NCBI GenBank assembly: GCA_025937955.1 | Contig: JAICQI010000284.1 | Location: 1 to 7,315, forward strand | DNA length: 7,315 nucleotides | Direction of reading: 5' to 3' | Origin: Pyrinomonadaceae bacterium | GTDB taxonomy: Bacteria; Acidobacteriota; Blastocatellia; Pyrinomonadales; Pyrinomonadaceae | Shown: in pieces, positions 1 through 6,760 of the stretch | Position numbering within the stretch: the first letter of the stretch is position 1 | Layout of the letters: every line of letters starts with the position of its first letter | The notes under the pieces: generated by a model | Databases searched by the model: none | What the model was told of the DNA's origin: nothing | The model's input: only the letters and a program-made list of their open reading frames with translations | Made by a program: the position numbers and the translations under genes

Positions 1-944
1 ACAGCGACGGCTGGATGGATCTCTTCGTCGCCAACGACACCGAACCCAACAAACTCTATCGCAACAACCGTAACGGCACGTTCACTGATAACGCAGTGAT
101 CGCCGGCGTTGCTTTCAGTGAGTCAGGCACAGCGCGCGCGGGCATGGGCGTCGACGCCGCTGATTACGACGGCTCCGGCAAGCAGAGCGTCGTGATCGGC
201 AACTTCACGAACGAAAGCATCGCGCTGTATCACAATGATGGTTCCGGTTTGTTTACTGACGAAGCACCCGCGTCTGGAATCGGAAAGATGTCGGCTCAGT
301 CGCTGACGTTTGCGTGTTTCTTCTTTGACTACGATCTCGATGGCCTGTTGGATATCTTCGCGGCTAACGGTCACGTTTCTGACGACATCAGCGTGGTGCA
401 ACCGACGGTCAAGTATGCGCAGCCACCACATCTCTTCCGCAACAAGGGCAAGAAAAAGTTTGAAGAAGTGACGGCCAAACTCGGGCGTGCATTGAATCGC
501 GCGATCGTCGGGCGCGGCGCGGCTTATGGTGACTTCGATAACGACGGCGATCTGGATCTGCTTATCACCACGAACAATGGACCAGCACGCCTGCTGCGCA
601 ACGACAACGCAAATCAGAACGATCTGCTGCGCGTGAAGACGATCGGCGCCAGATCAAATCGCGACGGCATCGGAGCGAAAGTCGTCGTCAAAACGTCGAA
701 GGGCCGAACGGTATCAAGCATGGTCCGCACGGGATCGAGTTACTGTTCACAGTCGGAATTGCCGTTGACGTTCGGCTTGGGCAAACCGGAAGAAGGAACC
801 ACGCTCACGCTCGAGATCACCTGGCCCGGAAATCAGAAGGAAACCATTCCCAACATTAAACCGAATCAGCTCGTGGTAGTACAGGAAGGCAAGGGGGTAA
901 CCACTCAGGAACCGATCGTCTTCTCAAGATCAAATCCGTCATAA
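1..944 (+). CDS. CRTAC1-type FG-GAP/VCBS repeat protein with C-terminal ASPIC/UnbV domain, 5'-truncated
   Basis: This is the C-terminal part of a secreted beta-propeller protein; the frame is open from base 3 (reading SDGWMDLFVAND), so the ATG at base 15 is internal and the true start lies outside the window. Visible FG-GAP-like, calcium-loop-style repeats are DGWMDLFVAND (about 6-50), DYDGSGKQSVVIGNF (about 165-210), DYDLDGLLDIFAANG (about 328-372) and DFDNDGDLDLLITTNNG (about 534-585). An ASPIC/UnbV domain follows at about 624-890, marked by GARSNRDGIGAKV, a SYCSQSELPLTFGLG segment and ITWPGNQKETI. Family members usually run well over 500 residues and are exported; about 313 are visible here. 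FG-GAP repeats fold into propeller blades in integrin-like and CRTAC1-like proteins, but the molecular role of bacterial members is unsettled. The family call is firm and the function is not. The last codons lie in a short repeat shared with the convergent neighbour. Confidence 0.9.
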   Translation, partial: SDGWMDLFVANDTEPNKLYRNNRNGTFTDNAVIAGVAFSESGTARAGMGVDAADYDGSGKQSVVIGNFTNESIALYHNDGSGLFTDEAPASGIGKMSAQSLTFACFFFDYDLDGLLDIFAANGHVSDDISVVQPTVKYAQPPHLFRNKGKKKFEEVTAKLGRALNRAIVGRGAAYGDFDNDGDLDLLITTNNGPARLLRNDNANQNDLLRVKTIGARSNRDGIGAKVVVKTSKGRTVSSMVRTGSSYCSQSELPLTFGLGKPEEGTTLTLEITWPGNQKETIPNIKPNQLVVVQEGKGVTTQEPIVFSRSNPS

Positions 945-963
945 ATCCGTGTTCATCAGTGGC
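932..963. repeat. Degenerate ATCCGTG-type tandem repeat spanning two convergent stop codons
   Basis: The word AAATCCGT occurs at 932-939 and again at 943-950, followed by a related ATCAGTGG at 955-962, giving a spacing of 11-12 bases. The stretch includes the last codons and stop of the plus-strand gene and the stop plus the last two codons of the minus-strand gene. From memory, similar words (AATCCGTGTTCATCNGTGGC) recur between genes in Acidobacteriota and some other phyla. That recollection is unverified here, and no function is assigned. Confidence 0.5.
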
Positions 964-1558
964 GCATCTTGTCCGCGTCTTTCTTGATACGGCCGCTGAG
1001 TTGAATCAAGCTCTCGAGGTCGTGCCGCGCTTTGGTCATCTGTTCCGCGTTGATCGTGTTCGGATTCTCGATCGATGGATTAGTCACAAAGCTTCTAATC
1101 TGATTACAAAGTTTGATCAAAGAATCTTTCATCGGCGCATCCTTTGCCGACTTTTCGAGCTCGACCTTTTGTTCGTCAGACAAACCCAACGCCAACGATG
1201 ATTGCACGCGGCTCGCGCGTTTTTTGATCTCGGCTGTGGCGTCCGAAATAAATCCGTAGTTGAGCTCGTCCTTCGAGGTCAACGCGCGCGCGATTTCATT
1301 GTGAAGCGTCAGGATGCGATTGAAGTCCTCCTCCGTCTGAGCCATCAATGCTTCAACCTGTCGTTTATCTTTTGGCGCGGTCGATTCATTCCCGAAATTT
1401 CTTAAGTCGTACTCACGGCGACTCATGTCCTGCTGACGCATGCGTTCGGCGTTGACTTTATTGACTGGAGGCGGACCGCCTGGAGATTGCGCAGAAACAG
1501 AAGGCGGCGAGAAGAGGAAGAGGGGAAGTGCGATCAATACGTATTTACTTACGGTCAT
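956..1558 (-). CDS. Secreted helical protein of unknown function (200 aa)
   Basis: The chosen start at 1558 (MTVSKYVLIALPLFLF) is preceded by GGGAGG six bases upstream. An upstream in-frame ATG at 1600 would add 14 residues ahead of this site and put the likely promoter inside the gene, so it is rejected. Residues 1-23 form a signal peptide: a lysine near the start, a hydrophobic core, then SVSA before QSPGG. The mature protein begins with a Gly/Pro-rich linker and then reads as charged amphipathic helices rich in Lys, Glu and Arg, with one cysteine. The segments DATAEIKKRASRVQSSL, IRSFVTNPSIENPN and ARHDLESLIQLSGRIKKDADK look conserved in style with unnamed acidobacterial secreted proteins I recall. 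No catalytic motif or named domain is visible. It is probably periplasmic and monocistronic, divergent from the ROK regulator and convergent with the FG-GAP gene. Confidence is high that it is a gene; its function is unknown. Confidence 0.82.
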   Translation of the reverse strand: MTVSKYVLIALPLFLFSPPSVSAQSPGGPPPVNKVNAERMRQQDMSRREYDLRNFGNESTAPKDKRQVEALMAQTEEDFNRILTLHNEIARALTSKDELNYGFISDATAEIKKRASRVQSSLALGLSDEQKVELEKSAKDAPMKDSLIKLCNQIRSFVTNPSIENPNTINAEQMTKARHDLESLIQLSGRIKKDADKMRH

Positions 1559-1564
1559 AGCAGA

Positions 1565-1570
1565 CCTCCC
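1565..1570 (-). promoter_or_regulatory. Ribosome binding site (GGGAGG) of the secreted helical protein
   Basis: On the minus strand GGGAGG sits six bases before the ATG at 1558. It decides this start over the upstream in-frame ATG at 1600. Confidence 0.75.
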
Positions 1571-1578
1571 ACTTTTGT

Positions 1579-1597
1579 GTGCGCCAGTATAGCGCAC
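1579..1597 (-). promoter_or_regulatory. Likely -10 box inside an inverted repeat upstream of the minus-strand gene
   Basis: GTGCGC (1579-1584) and GCGCAC (1592-1597) form a perfect 6-bp inverted repeat around a 7-base centre. On the minus strand that centre contains TATACT (1586-1591), five of six bases of the -10 consensus and about 28 bases before the ATG. No good -35 is seen at the usual distance, where the T-rich repeat lies. The symmetric arms around a -10 box could be an operator, or a small hairpin at the start of the transcript. Confidence 0.35.
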
Positions 1598-1602
1598 CAT
1601 TT

Positions 1603-1628
1603 GCGTTTTTTGTGCCTTTTTGCGGCTA
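1603..1628 (+). repeat. T-rich intergenic repeat word, copy 1
   Basis: This 26-base stretch matches 6794-6819 with three mismatches, without gaps and in the same orientation. Both share the core GTTTTTTGTGC followed by a T run and GCGGCTA. Copy 1 lies between the divergent secreted-protein and ROK genes. I recall comparable TTTTTTGTGCCTTTTTGYGGC words as common in acidobacterial intergenic DNA, unverified here. Confidence 0.55.
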
Positions 1629-1642
1629 ATCTACAAAGGGAG

Positions 1643-1669
1643 TTGACGGATTGTGAGCTATGTAATAAT
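1643..1669 (+). promoter_or_regulatory. Possible promoter of the ROK regulator
   Basis: TTGACG (1643-1648) matches five of six -35 bases. AATAAT (1664-1669) matches five of six -10 bases and is preceded by an extended -10 TGT (1661-1663). The 15-base spacer is short, which lowers confidence. Transcription from here would give a leader of about 80 bases before the ATG at 1756. The -10 overlaps the palindrome pair at 1664-1684. Confidence 0.35.
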
Positions 1670-1684
1670 TATTCTTATCGATAA
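1664..1684. promoter_or_regulatory. Two abutting 10-bp palindromes, candidate operator
   Basis: AATAATTATT (1664-1673) and TTATCGATAA (1675-1684) are each perfect palindromes, separated by one base. They overlap the putative -10 and start site of the ROK gene. ROK repressors such as NagC and Mlc bind AT-rich symmetric sites and often control their own genes, so autoregulation is a reasonable inference. AT-rich sequence produces short palindromes by chance, so this remains tentative. Confidence 0.35.
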
Positions 1685-1755
1685 CCCGGTTTGAATTCTG
1701 GCCTGCTGCTTCTAATTTCTTTCCCTCCAAGGTGACGGCCCGGCGGCTTGGCGAT

Positions 1756-2946
1756 ATGCGACGAATCGACCTAAAGAGAGCAAATGTGGCTCGTTCAAAC
1801 ACGATCCGCAATATCAATCGTCAGATCGTTTTGAACTACGTTCGCGAACGAGGACCCATCTCGCGCGCCGAAATTGCTCACGAAACAGCGCTCCAACGTT
1901 CGACAGTTTCGTTGATTGTTGAGCAGTTGCGAGTCGATGGATTGATCGAGGAAGTGAGTGGCGAGTCGACCGGCGGTCGACCTCCCGTGCTTTTATCACT
2001 TCGCACCGCGGATGCGGTTGCGATTGGCGTCGACCTGGGAACCACGCGCACGATCGTCGCTACCAGCGATCTTGCCGGTCGAGTCCTGGATCAGGAACAG
2101 TTTGAAACTAATCCCAACTCCGCCAAGACGATTCAAGCGATTATCGACTGCTCGCAGAGATTCATCAGAAGAAACAACGGCACCATCGAAGGCATCGGCG
2201 TCAGTCTTCCCGGTCTCGTAGATCCGGAAGGCAAGGAGCTATTCATTCCGACGTTCAACTGGCGCGACCTGCCGCTCGCGAGCGAGATAAGTGAAGCAAC
2301 GGGATTGCCGGTGACGATGGACAACGACGCGAACGCTGCCGCGCAGGCTGAGTTGTGGTTCGGCCGTCCCGAGATCAGGGAAGTGCGCGACTTTATTCTC
2401 GTGCTGGTAGAGACGGGCGTCGGCACCGGGATAGTTTTTGATGGCCAGGTTTATCGCGGAGAGAATGGCGCTGCGGGTGAGTTCGGACACATGACGATCG
2501 GACAAGGCGCGCCGGTGGCATGCGCATCCGGAAGTCGTGAGTGTTGGGAAGCGTTTGCGTCGGAACGTTCGGCGCTGGCGCGCTTCAAGGACTTGTCGAG
2601 CGGCCGAAATGGAAAATCGATGACAAGCTTCGGCGACTTGATCGACATGGCGTTGCGCAGTGATGGCGCCGCACGTACAGCGCTCAAAGAAACTGGCCAC
2701 TATCTCGGAATCGGTATCGCAAACCTCATTCGGGGTCTTGCCCCACAGGCCGTGATTGTCGGCGGCCCGATCGTGCGCGCCTGGCCAGTGATCTCGACTG
2801 ACATTCAAAAGACCGTCGAAGCGACGATCTGTCGCGGTCTGCCTTCCACTCAAATCATCGCCTCAACCCTGGGTCCGGAGCCTACCCTGATGGGCGCTCT
2901 GAGCCTCGTCCTGGCAAGTAAGTTTGCCTCAATCCCCGTTACTTAA
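1756..2946 (+). CDS. ROK-family transcriptional regulator (HTH plus sugar-kinase-like domain)
   Basis: Starting at the ATG at 1756 (MRRIDLKRANVARSN) the protein has 396 residues, normal for NagC/Mlc/XylR-type ROK regulators. Residues about 23-67 form a winged helix-turn-helix (PISRAEIAHETALQRSTVS) followed by the TGGRPP wing. The ROK domain then shows the phosphate loop DLGTT (93-97), DNDANAAA (189-196, with D191 at the catalytic-base position), ETGVGTGIVFDG (219-230) and GENGAAGEFGH (235-245). Family members sense a sugar or phosphosugar and release DNA. The HTH argues for a regulator, yet the kinase motifs look intact, so residual kinase activity is possible. The zinc motif CxCGxxGCxE reads CASGSRECWE: H245, C256 and C263 remain, but the middle cysteine is S258. 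Alternative starts are GTG 1732 and GTG 1786 (the latter with AAGAGAG upstream); none has a decisive ribosome site. Its position next to the receptor gene suggests it controls it. Confidence 0.93.
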   Translation: MRRIDLKRANVARSNTIRNINRQIVLNYVRERGPISRAEIAHETALQRSTVSLIVEQLRVDGLIEEVSGESTGGRPPVLLSLRTADAVAIGVDLGTTRTIVATSDLAGRVLDQEQFETNPNSAKTIQAIIDCSQRFIRRNNGTIEGIGVSLPGLVDPEGKELFIPTFNWRDLPLASEISEATGLPVTMDNDANAAAQAELWFGRPEIREVRDFILVLVETGVGTGIVFDGQVYRGENGAAGEFGHMTIGQGAPVACASGSRECWEAFASERSALARFKDLSSGRNGKSMTSFGDLIDMALRSDGAARTALKETGHYLGIGIANLIRGLAPQAVIVGGPIVRAWPVISTDIQKTVEATICRGLPSTQIIASTLGPEPTLMGALSLVLASKFASIPVT

Positions 2947-2996
2947 TTTTGCCCACTTTTGTAGAGTGCGAAAACAAAGTCTTGGATAGCTTTTGC

Positions 2997-3019
2997 CGGG
3001 GGCGTGGACAAAGCCCCCG
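2997..3019 (+). terminator. GC-rich hairpin after the ROK gene, possible terminator
   Basis: CGGGGGC (2997-3003) pairs perfectly with GCCCCCG (3013-3019) around a 9-base loop, with a flanking TTTT/AAA pair possible. It lies 50 bases after the ROK stop, upstream of the receptor promoter. No T tract follows directly, so it is not a classic intrinsic terminator. It may instead protect the mRNA end or be part of a repeat. Confidence 0.4.
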
Positions 3020-3067
3020 TAAATTGAGCGTTTTTGCGCCGCAGCAAGAAGTGGAAATAAAAAATCC

Positions 3068-3095
3068 TTGACAAGAAATGGGTTTGGTATTAAAT
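3068..3095 (+). promoter_or_regulatory. Likely promoter of the TonB-dependent receptor
   Basis: A perfect -35 TTGACA (3068-3073) is followed after 16 bases by TTAAAT (3090-3095), four of six -10 bases. This gives a leader of roughly 120 bases before the ATG at 3225. A second TTGACA (3100-3105) lies 32 bases downstream, in a similar 10-base context (TTGACAAGAA against TTGACAACAA), but has no clear -10. Confidence 0.5.
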
Positions 3096-3138
3096 GCTTT
3101 TGACAACAACTGCAACAAAGTAACAACTCAGAAGAAAA

Positions 3139-3148
3139 TTTAGCTAAA
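3139..3148. promoter_or_regulatory. 10-bp palindrome TTTAGCTAAA in the receptor leader
   Basis: This perfect palindrome lies about 45 bases downstream of the putative -10, a position where a bound repressor could block transcription. It shares the outer TT...AA pattern with TTATCGATAA upstream of the ROK gene but only four of ten bases, so a common operator is weakly supported. Confidence 0.2.
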
Positions 3149-3212
3149 GATTTACTCTCAAAGGGTACGCGAGCAACTGAATAGCTTCTTGATTCCGGTA
3201 CGGGAAACACTG

Positions 3213-3218
3213 AGGAGG
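3213..3218 (+). promoter_or_regulatory. Strong ribosome binding site (AGGAGG) of the receptor gene
   Basis: AGGAGG within GAGGAGGTG sits six bases before the ATG at 3225. It fixes this start and excludes the in-frame TTG at 3189, whose reading frame would translate through the site. It suggests high expression. Confidence 0.9.
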
Positions 3219-3224
3219 TGTTGT

Positions 3225-6200
3225 ATGTCGATCAGGTCTTGGGTGCGGGCGTCATTACTCCTGCTAAGCATTGGGCTGCTTGTCGGGGTACACGCTCAGT
3301 CGAGCACTACGGGGAATATCACCGGCACGGTGAGAGACCCGCAAGGAGCCGCGGTGCCCAAAGCGGAAGTCACGATCACGGACGAGAAGACCGGCGTGTC
3401 GCGCACGGTCTCCGCGACCGAAGACGGCTTCTACAACGCCACCAGCTTGCCTGCCGGCACTTACAGCGTCAGCACTTCTCCGACGGGATTTAAGAAGACC
3501 GTCACTACCGGCGTCGAGCTTCACGTTAACGAAAACAAAACCGTGAACCTCGATCTGCAAGTGGGTCAGGTGACGGAGACGGTGACCGTCACCAGCGAGT
3601 CGGCTCCGGTTGAACTGCGCAGCGGTGAAGTCAGTAGTCTGATCACCGAGAAGCAGGTGACCGAGCTGCCTTTGAATGGTCGCAACTATGCGCAACTCGC
3701 TTTGATGGTTCCCGGTGTTTCGCCAGTCACGCAAGCCGGCGCGGGGGGCGCCTTTGCGACTCGCGGAACCGGACTCAATTCCGGCGTTGACATGTCTGTC
3801 AACGGCAACCAGTCAAACTCCAATCTGTGGACCGTTGATGGCGTCAACAACATGGACGTCGGATCGAACCGCACGTTGCTCGTGTTTCCATCAATCGATT
3901 CCATTCAGGAGTTTCGCGTCGAGCGTAATAGTTTCAGTGCCGAGTTCGGGCAAGCACAGGGCGCGGTAGTCAACCTGATCACGAAAGGCGGCAGCAACGA
4001 GTTTCACGGCGGTCTCTTTGAGTTTTTCCGAAACGATGCACTCAATGCCAACAACTTCTTCCTGAACCGATCTGGTCAGCCAAAGCCGGAGTTGGAGTAC
4101 AACAATTTCGGCGGTAACTTCAGTGGTCCAATAGTCAAGAACAGAATTTTCTTCTTCTGGTCGGAGGAGTGGCGCCGTGAGCGACGCGGTCAGGTGCTTT
4201 CGGCGAAGGTGCCAACGGCGGCTGAGAAAACGGGTGATTTCAGTGGGCCACTGACGGGAGCTCTGCCGCACATCCCTGGCTCGTGCAGGCAAGTGCCGGC
4301 TCCAACCCCGGCCGATCCGAATCGCACGGTGGAAGTTTGTGATCCTTTCCCCGGCAATCGCGTTCCAGGCCCGTTGAGCCCGGGTGGACTGGCGCTGATG
4401 AAGCTTTTCCCGAACCCGACTGGCCCTGGCGTTGGTGATTGGGCCACGTCGGTGGTTCAGCCGATCGATACGCGCCAGGATCTCATCCGCGGTGACATAA
4501 CCATCAACGACAGAACGAATCTGATGGTGCGCTATATCAATGAGAACTGGACCCATCTTGGGGCTTCGGGTAATTTCTGGGGAGATGCTCCGTACCCGAC
4601 CATTGCCTCCGACTGGAGTCAACCAAGCCACAGCTTTGCGGTTAAGTTGACGAACACCATCACGTCGAAAGCCGTCAACGAATTTCAGTTTTCTATCGCT
4701 GGCAACGACATTATCATCACCACCTCGCCTTCGAGCCAGGCACTCCAGGATGAGATCGCCGCTGCGATTCCAACGGTCTTCCCGAAAAATCCGGACGATA
4801 TTGGTGGCGCTATACCGTCACTGTTCTGGGGCGTCGATGGTTACGCCAACATCTGGCACCAGGCGCCGTGGGCCAATCGCGAAGACCTGTATATCTGGAA
4901 AGATGATTTCTCGCTCGTGAAGGGATCACACGACCTGAAATTCGGCGGTCTCTTCAGTCACAACTTCAAAGACGAACCAAGCGTCGGTGGTGGTGGCGGT
5001 AACCAGCAGGCCACTATCCAGGGATGCGGTTTACAAACCGGCAACTGTATCGCCGACCTGTTGCTGAGGGATACAGTGCTCGTTAATTACGCCGAGATCG
5101 AGAATACCGACGTTGCCGATGGACGTTGGCGCGACTTCGAGTTCTATGCAAACGACACGTGGAAGCTGCACCCACGTGTCACACTCACGTACGGCTTGCG
5201 TTACTCGGTATTTACACCGGCGTGGGAAGCTGAGAATCGCATTTCGAACTTCATCCCGAGTCTCTACAACGGCACCGACTTCAATACCGGCCTGGTCACC
5301 GCTGAAGAAGGTATCCAGTCGGGATTGGGTCGCTCGCTGGTCAACACCTACAAGAACGGATGGCAGCCGCGCGTTGGCGTAGCATGGGACGTTTTCGGAA
5401 CTGGTAAGACGGCAGTCAGAGCAGGATTCGGCCGCTATATGAGCCGGTCGAACGTGATTGAAGATCTTCTTCGTCTGACGGGTAATCCACCATGGACCAC
5501 CGCCGTCACCGCCGGTTCAGGTTGGAATGGCGCAGGCACAACCCTCGCTAACTGTCCGACCTGCCGAAGTCTCGACACGATCAACCCGGGGCTGCGTACC
5601 AACGTGGCCGGCGTAGCCGCGAATGCCAACTTCGCTGCCGTGGATCCGGGCTTCAGGCCACCTGAGAGCTACCAGTGGAACCTGACCATTTCACATCAGC
5701 TCTTCCAGGATACGGTCCTTGAAGGTTCTTACATCGGCAATCACGGCCTGCACATCTGGCGACGTAATGTGAACCGTAACGATGTTGCTCCGGATAAAGC
5801 TTGTGTAGGATCAGCGTGCGATGGCACCAATCGTTCCGCTCGATTGCAAATAGCGCGAGCTAACGCGGGCATACCGCTCGCGGGAACTGACACCGTTCCG
5901 GACGCAGGTGTGTTGGTTCGCGATAACCGGTTGCTTAGAGGCATCGGAGATGTCAACACTGACGAATCTAATGGTAATTCGAGTTACCACGCGTTGCAGT
6001 TGTGGCTCAATCGTCGCTTCACCAATCGCCTGGCCTTCCAGGCGGCATACACCTGGGGACACGCCATTTCAGATGTCGCCCTAACGTCGTTTACCAACAC
6101 CACCAGCGATCCGTTCAACTTCGCTGCCGATAAGGGCGACGCCGATCTCGATCGCAGGCACACGTTTGTAGGCAATATGGTTTACGTCCTGCCGTCCTTC

Positions 6201-6671
6201 CGGAGTTGGGGCCGGCCAGCCGAGTTCATTCTTGGTGATTGGCAGGTGAACGCGATCGCGTCGTACTTCGGTGCTACGCCGATCGATGTCACTACGGGCT
6301 TCAATACGATCGGTACCGCGAGTGCCGTCGGGCAGCGGCCAAATTACACCGGTGCGCCACTCTATCTCGACGGCGATCCGCTACAGCACCTGAATCCCGC
6401 GGCTTTCGCCAGACCGGCGCCCGGCCAACTGGGAACGTTAGGCAAAGGCTCGGTGCGAGGAAAAGCGATTACGAACATCGATTTCTCGATGGCAAAGAAC
6501 TGGAGATTCAAGGAACGTTACGGTATCCAGTTCCGTGCCGAGTTCTTCAACGTTTTCAATCACGCGAACTTTGTCGGGTTTGATCTCGATATCCGAAATA
6601 ACACGTTCGGCCGGCTCAATACGGCACAGCAGTCACGCGAGATCCAACTCGGTATCAAATTTACCTTCTGA
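3225..6671 (+). CDS. Oar-like TonB-dependent receptor with carboxypeptidase-regulatory-like domain
   Basis: This 1148-residue outer-membrane beta-barrel is a typical length for the acidobacterial Oar-like family. Residues 1-24 are a signal peptide (LLLLSIGLLVGVHA, cut before QSS). Residues about 28-112 are a carboxypeptidase-regulatory-like beta-sandwich (ITGTVRDPQGAAVPKAEVTI, DGFYNATSLPAGTYSV). The plug follows at about 120-255 with ELPLNGRNY (147-155), VDGVNNMDVGS and FSAEFGQAQGAVVNLITKGG. The barrel occupies the rest and ends in EIQLGIKFTF, with the terminal aromatic expected of the assembly signal. Such receptors bind and import large substrates using TonB energy. The substrate cannot be read from sequence; a sugar-derived ligand is suggested only by the ROK regulator upstream. 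The eight cysteines fall in four close pairs (354/372, 601/608, 777/780, 860/865). There is a glycine run near residue 586-591. The gene is intact and ends at a strong terminator. Confidence 0.95.
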   Translation: MSIRSWVRASLLLLSIGLLVGVHAQSSTTGNITGTVRDPQGAAVPKAEVTITDEKTGVSRTVSATEDGFYNATSLPAGTYSVSTSPTGFKKTVTTGVELHVNENKTVNLDLQVGQVTETVTVTSESAPVELRSGEVSSLITEKQVTELPLNGRNYAQLALMVPGVSPVTQAGAGGAFATRGTGLNSGVDMSVNGNQSNSNLWTVDGVNNMDVGSNRTLLVFPSIDSIQEFRVERNSFSAEFGQAQGAVVNLITKGGSNEFHGGLFEFFRNDALNANNFFLNRSGQPKPELEYNNFGGNFSGPIVKNRIFFFWSEEWRRERRGQVLSAKVPTAAEKTGDFSGPLTGALPHIPGSCRQVPAPTPADPNRTVEVCDPFPGNRVPGPLSPGGLALMKLFPNPTGPGVGDWATSVVQPIDTRQDLIRGDITINDRTNLMVRYINENWTHLGASGNFWGDAPYPTIASDWSQPSHSFAVKLTNTITSKAVNEFQFSIAGNDIIITTSPSSQALQDEIAAAIPTVFPKNPDDIGGAIPSLFWGVDGYANIWHQAPWANREDLYIWKDDFSLVKGSHDLKFGGLFSHNFKDEPSVGGGGGNQQATIQGCGLQTGNCIADLLLRDTVLVNYAEIENTDVADGRWRDFEFYANDTWKLHPRVTLTYGLRYSVFTPAWEAENRISNFIPSLYNGTDFNTGLVTAEEGIQSGLGRSLVNTYKNGWQPRVGVAWDVFGTGKTAVRAGFGRYMSRSNVIEDLLRLTGNPPWTTAVTAGSGWNGAGTTLANCPTCRSLDTINPGLRTNVAGVAANANFAAVDPGFRPPESYQWNLTISHQLFQDTVLEGSYIGNHGLHIWRRNVNRNDVAPDKACVGSACDGTNRSARLQIARANAGIPLAGTDTVPDAGVLVRDNRLLRGIGDVNTDESNGNSSYHALQLWLNRRFTNRLAFQAAYTWGHAISDVALTSFTNTTSDPFNFAADKGDADLDRRHTFVGNMVYVLPSFRSWGRPAEFILGDWQVNAIASYFGATPIDVTTGFNTIGTASAVGQRPNYTGAPLYLDGDPLQHLNPAAFARPAPGQLGTLGKGSVRGKAITNIDFSMAKNWRFKERYGIQFRAEFFNVFNHANFVGFDLDIRNNTFGRLNTAQQSREIQLGIKFTF

Positions 6672-6694
6672 TATACTCCCCAACGTTTTAACGG

Positions 6695-6739
6695 CAGACG
6701 AAGTGCTGAGTGATTTTCACTCAGCCTTCGTCTGTCTTT
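6695..6739 (+). terminator. Strong intrinsic terminator of the receptor gene
   Basis: CAGACGAAG (6695-6703) pairs perfectly with CTTCGTCTG (6726-6734). Inside it CTGAGTG (6706-6712) pairs with CACTCAG (6718-6724) around an ATTTT loop; G6705 can pair with C6725, leaving U6704 bulged. A short TCTTT follows. The stem totals about 17 pairs. It begins 24 bases after the receptor stop and ends 21 bases before the next start codon. Confidence 0.8.
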
Positions 6740-6760
6740 GCCGCAATAAGCCACATAAAC

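Noticed and set aside
959..1684. Several plus-strand open frames across the secreted-protein gene
   Set aside because: The minus-strand gene has a signal peptide and a good ribosome site. The plus-strand frames are short, broken and without a recognisable product.
1732..1755. GTG at 1732 as start of the ROK regulator
   Set aside because: There is no ribosome site before it, and the added TARRLGD residues precede the MRRIDLKRANVARSN beginning that fits the family better. It is not excluded.
2239..2853. Long minus-strand open frame (204 codons) opposite the ROK gene
   Set aside because: It lies entirely inside a well-supported ROK gene, has Arg/His/Ala-rich composition typical of antisense frames in such DNA, and shows no ribosome site or recognisable domain.
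3189..3224. TTG at 3189 as start of the receptor
   Set aside because: It would add 12 residues (including two Cys) before the signal peptide and translate through AGGAGG. The ATG at 3225 is ideally spaced from that site.
3891..4631. Minus-strand open frame (246 codons) inside the receptor gene
   Set aside because: The plus-strand frame there encodes conserved plug and early barrel motifs. The antisense product is low in family-like features and looks like a shadow.
4984..5000. GGTGGT-like run as a possible simple repeat or phase-variable tract
   Set aside because: The run is short and imperfect and encodes an in-frame glycine linker in a receptor loop. It is too short to suggest slippage control.
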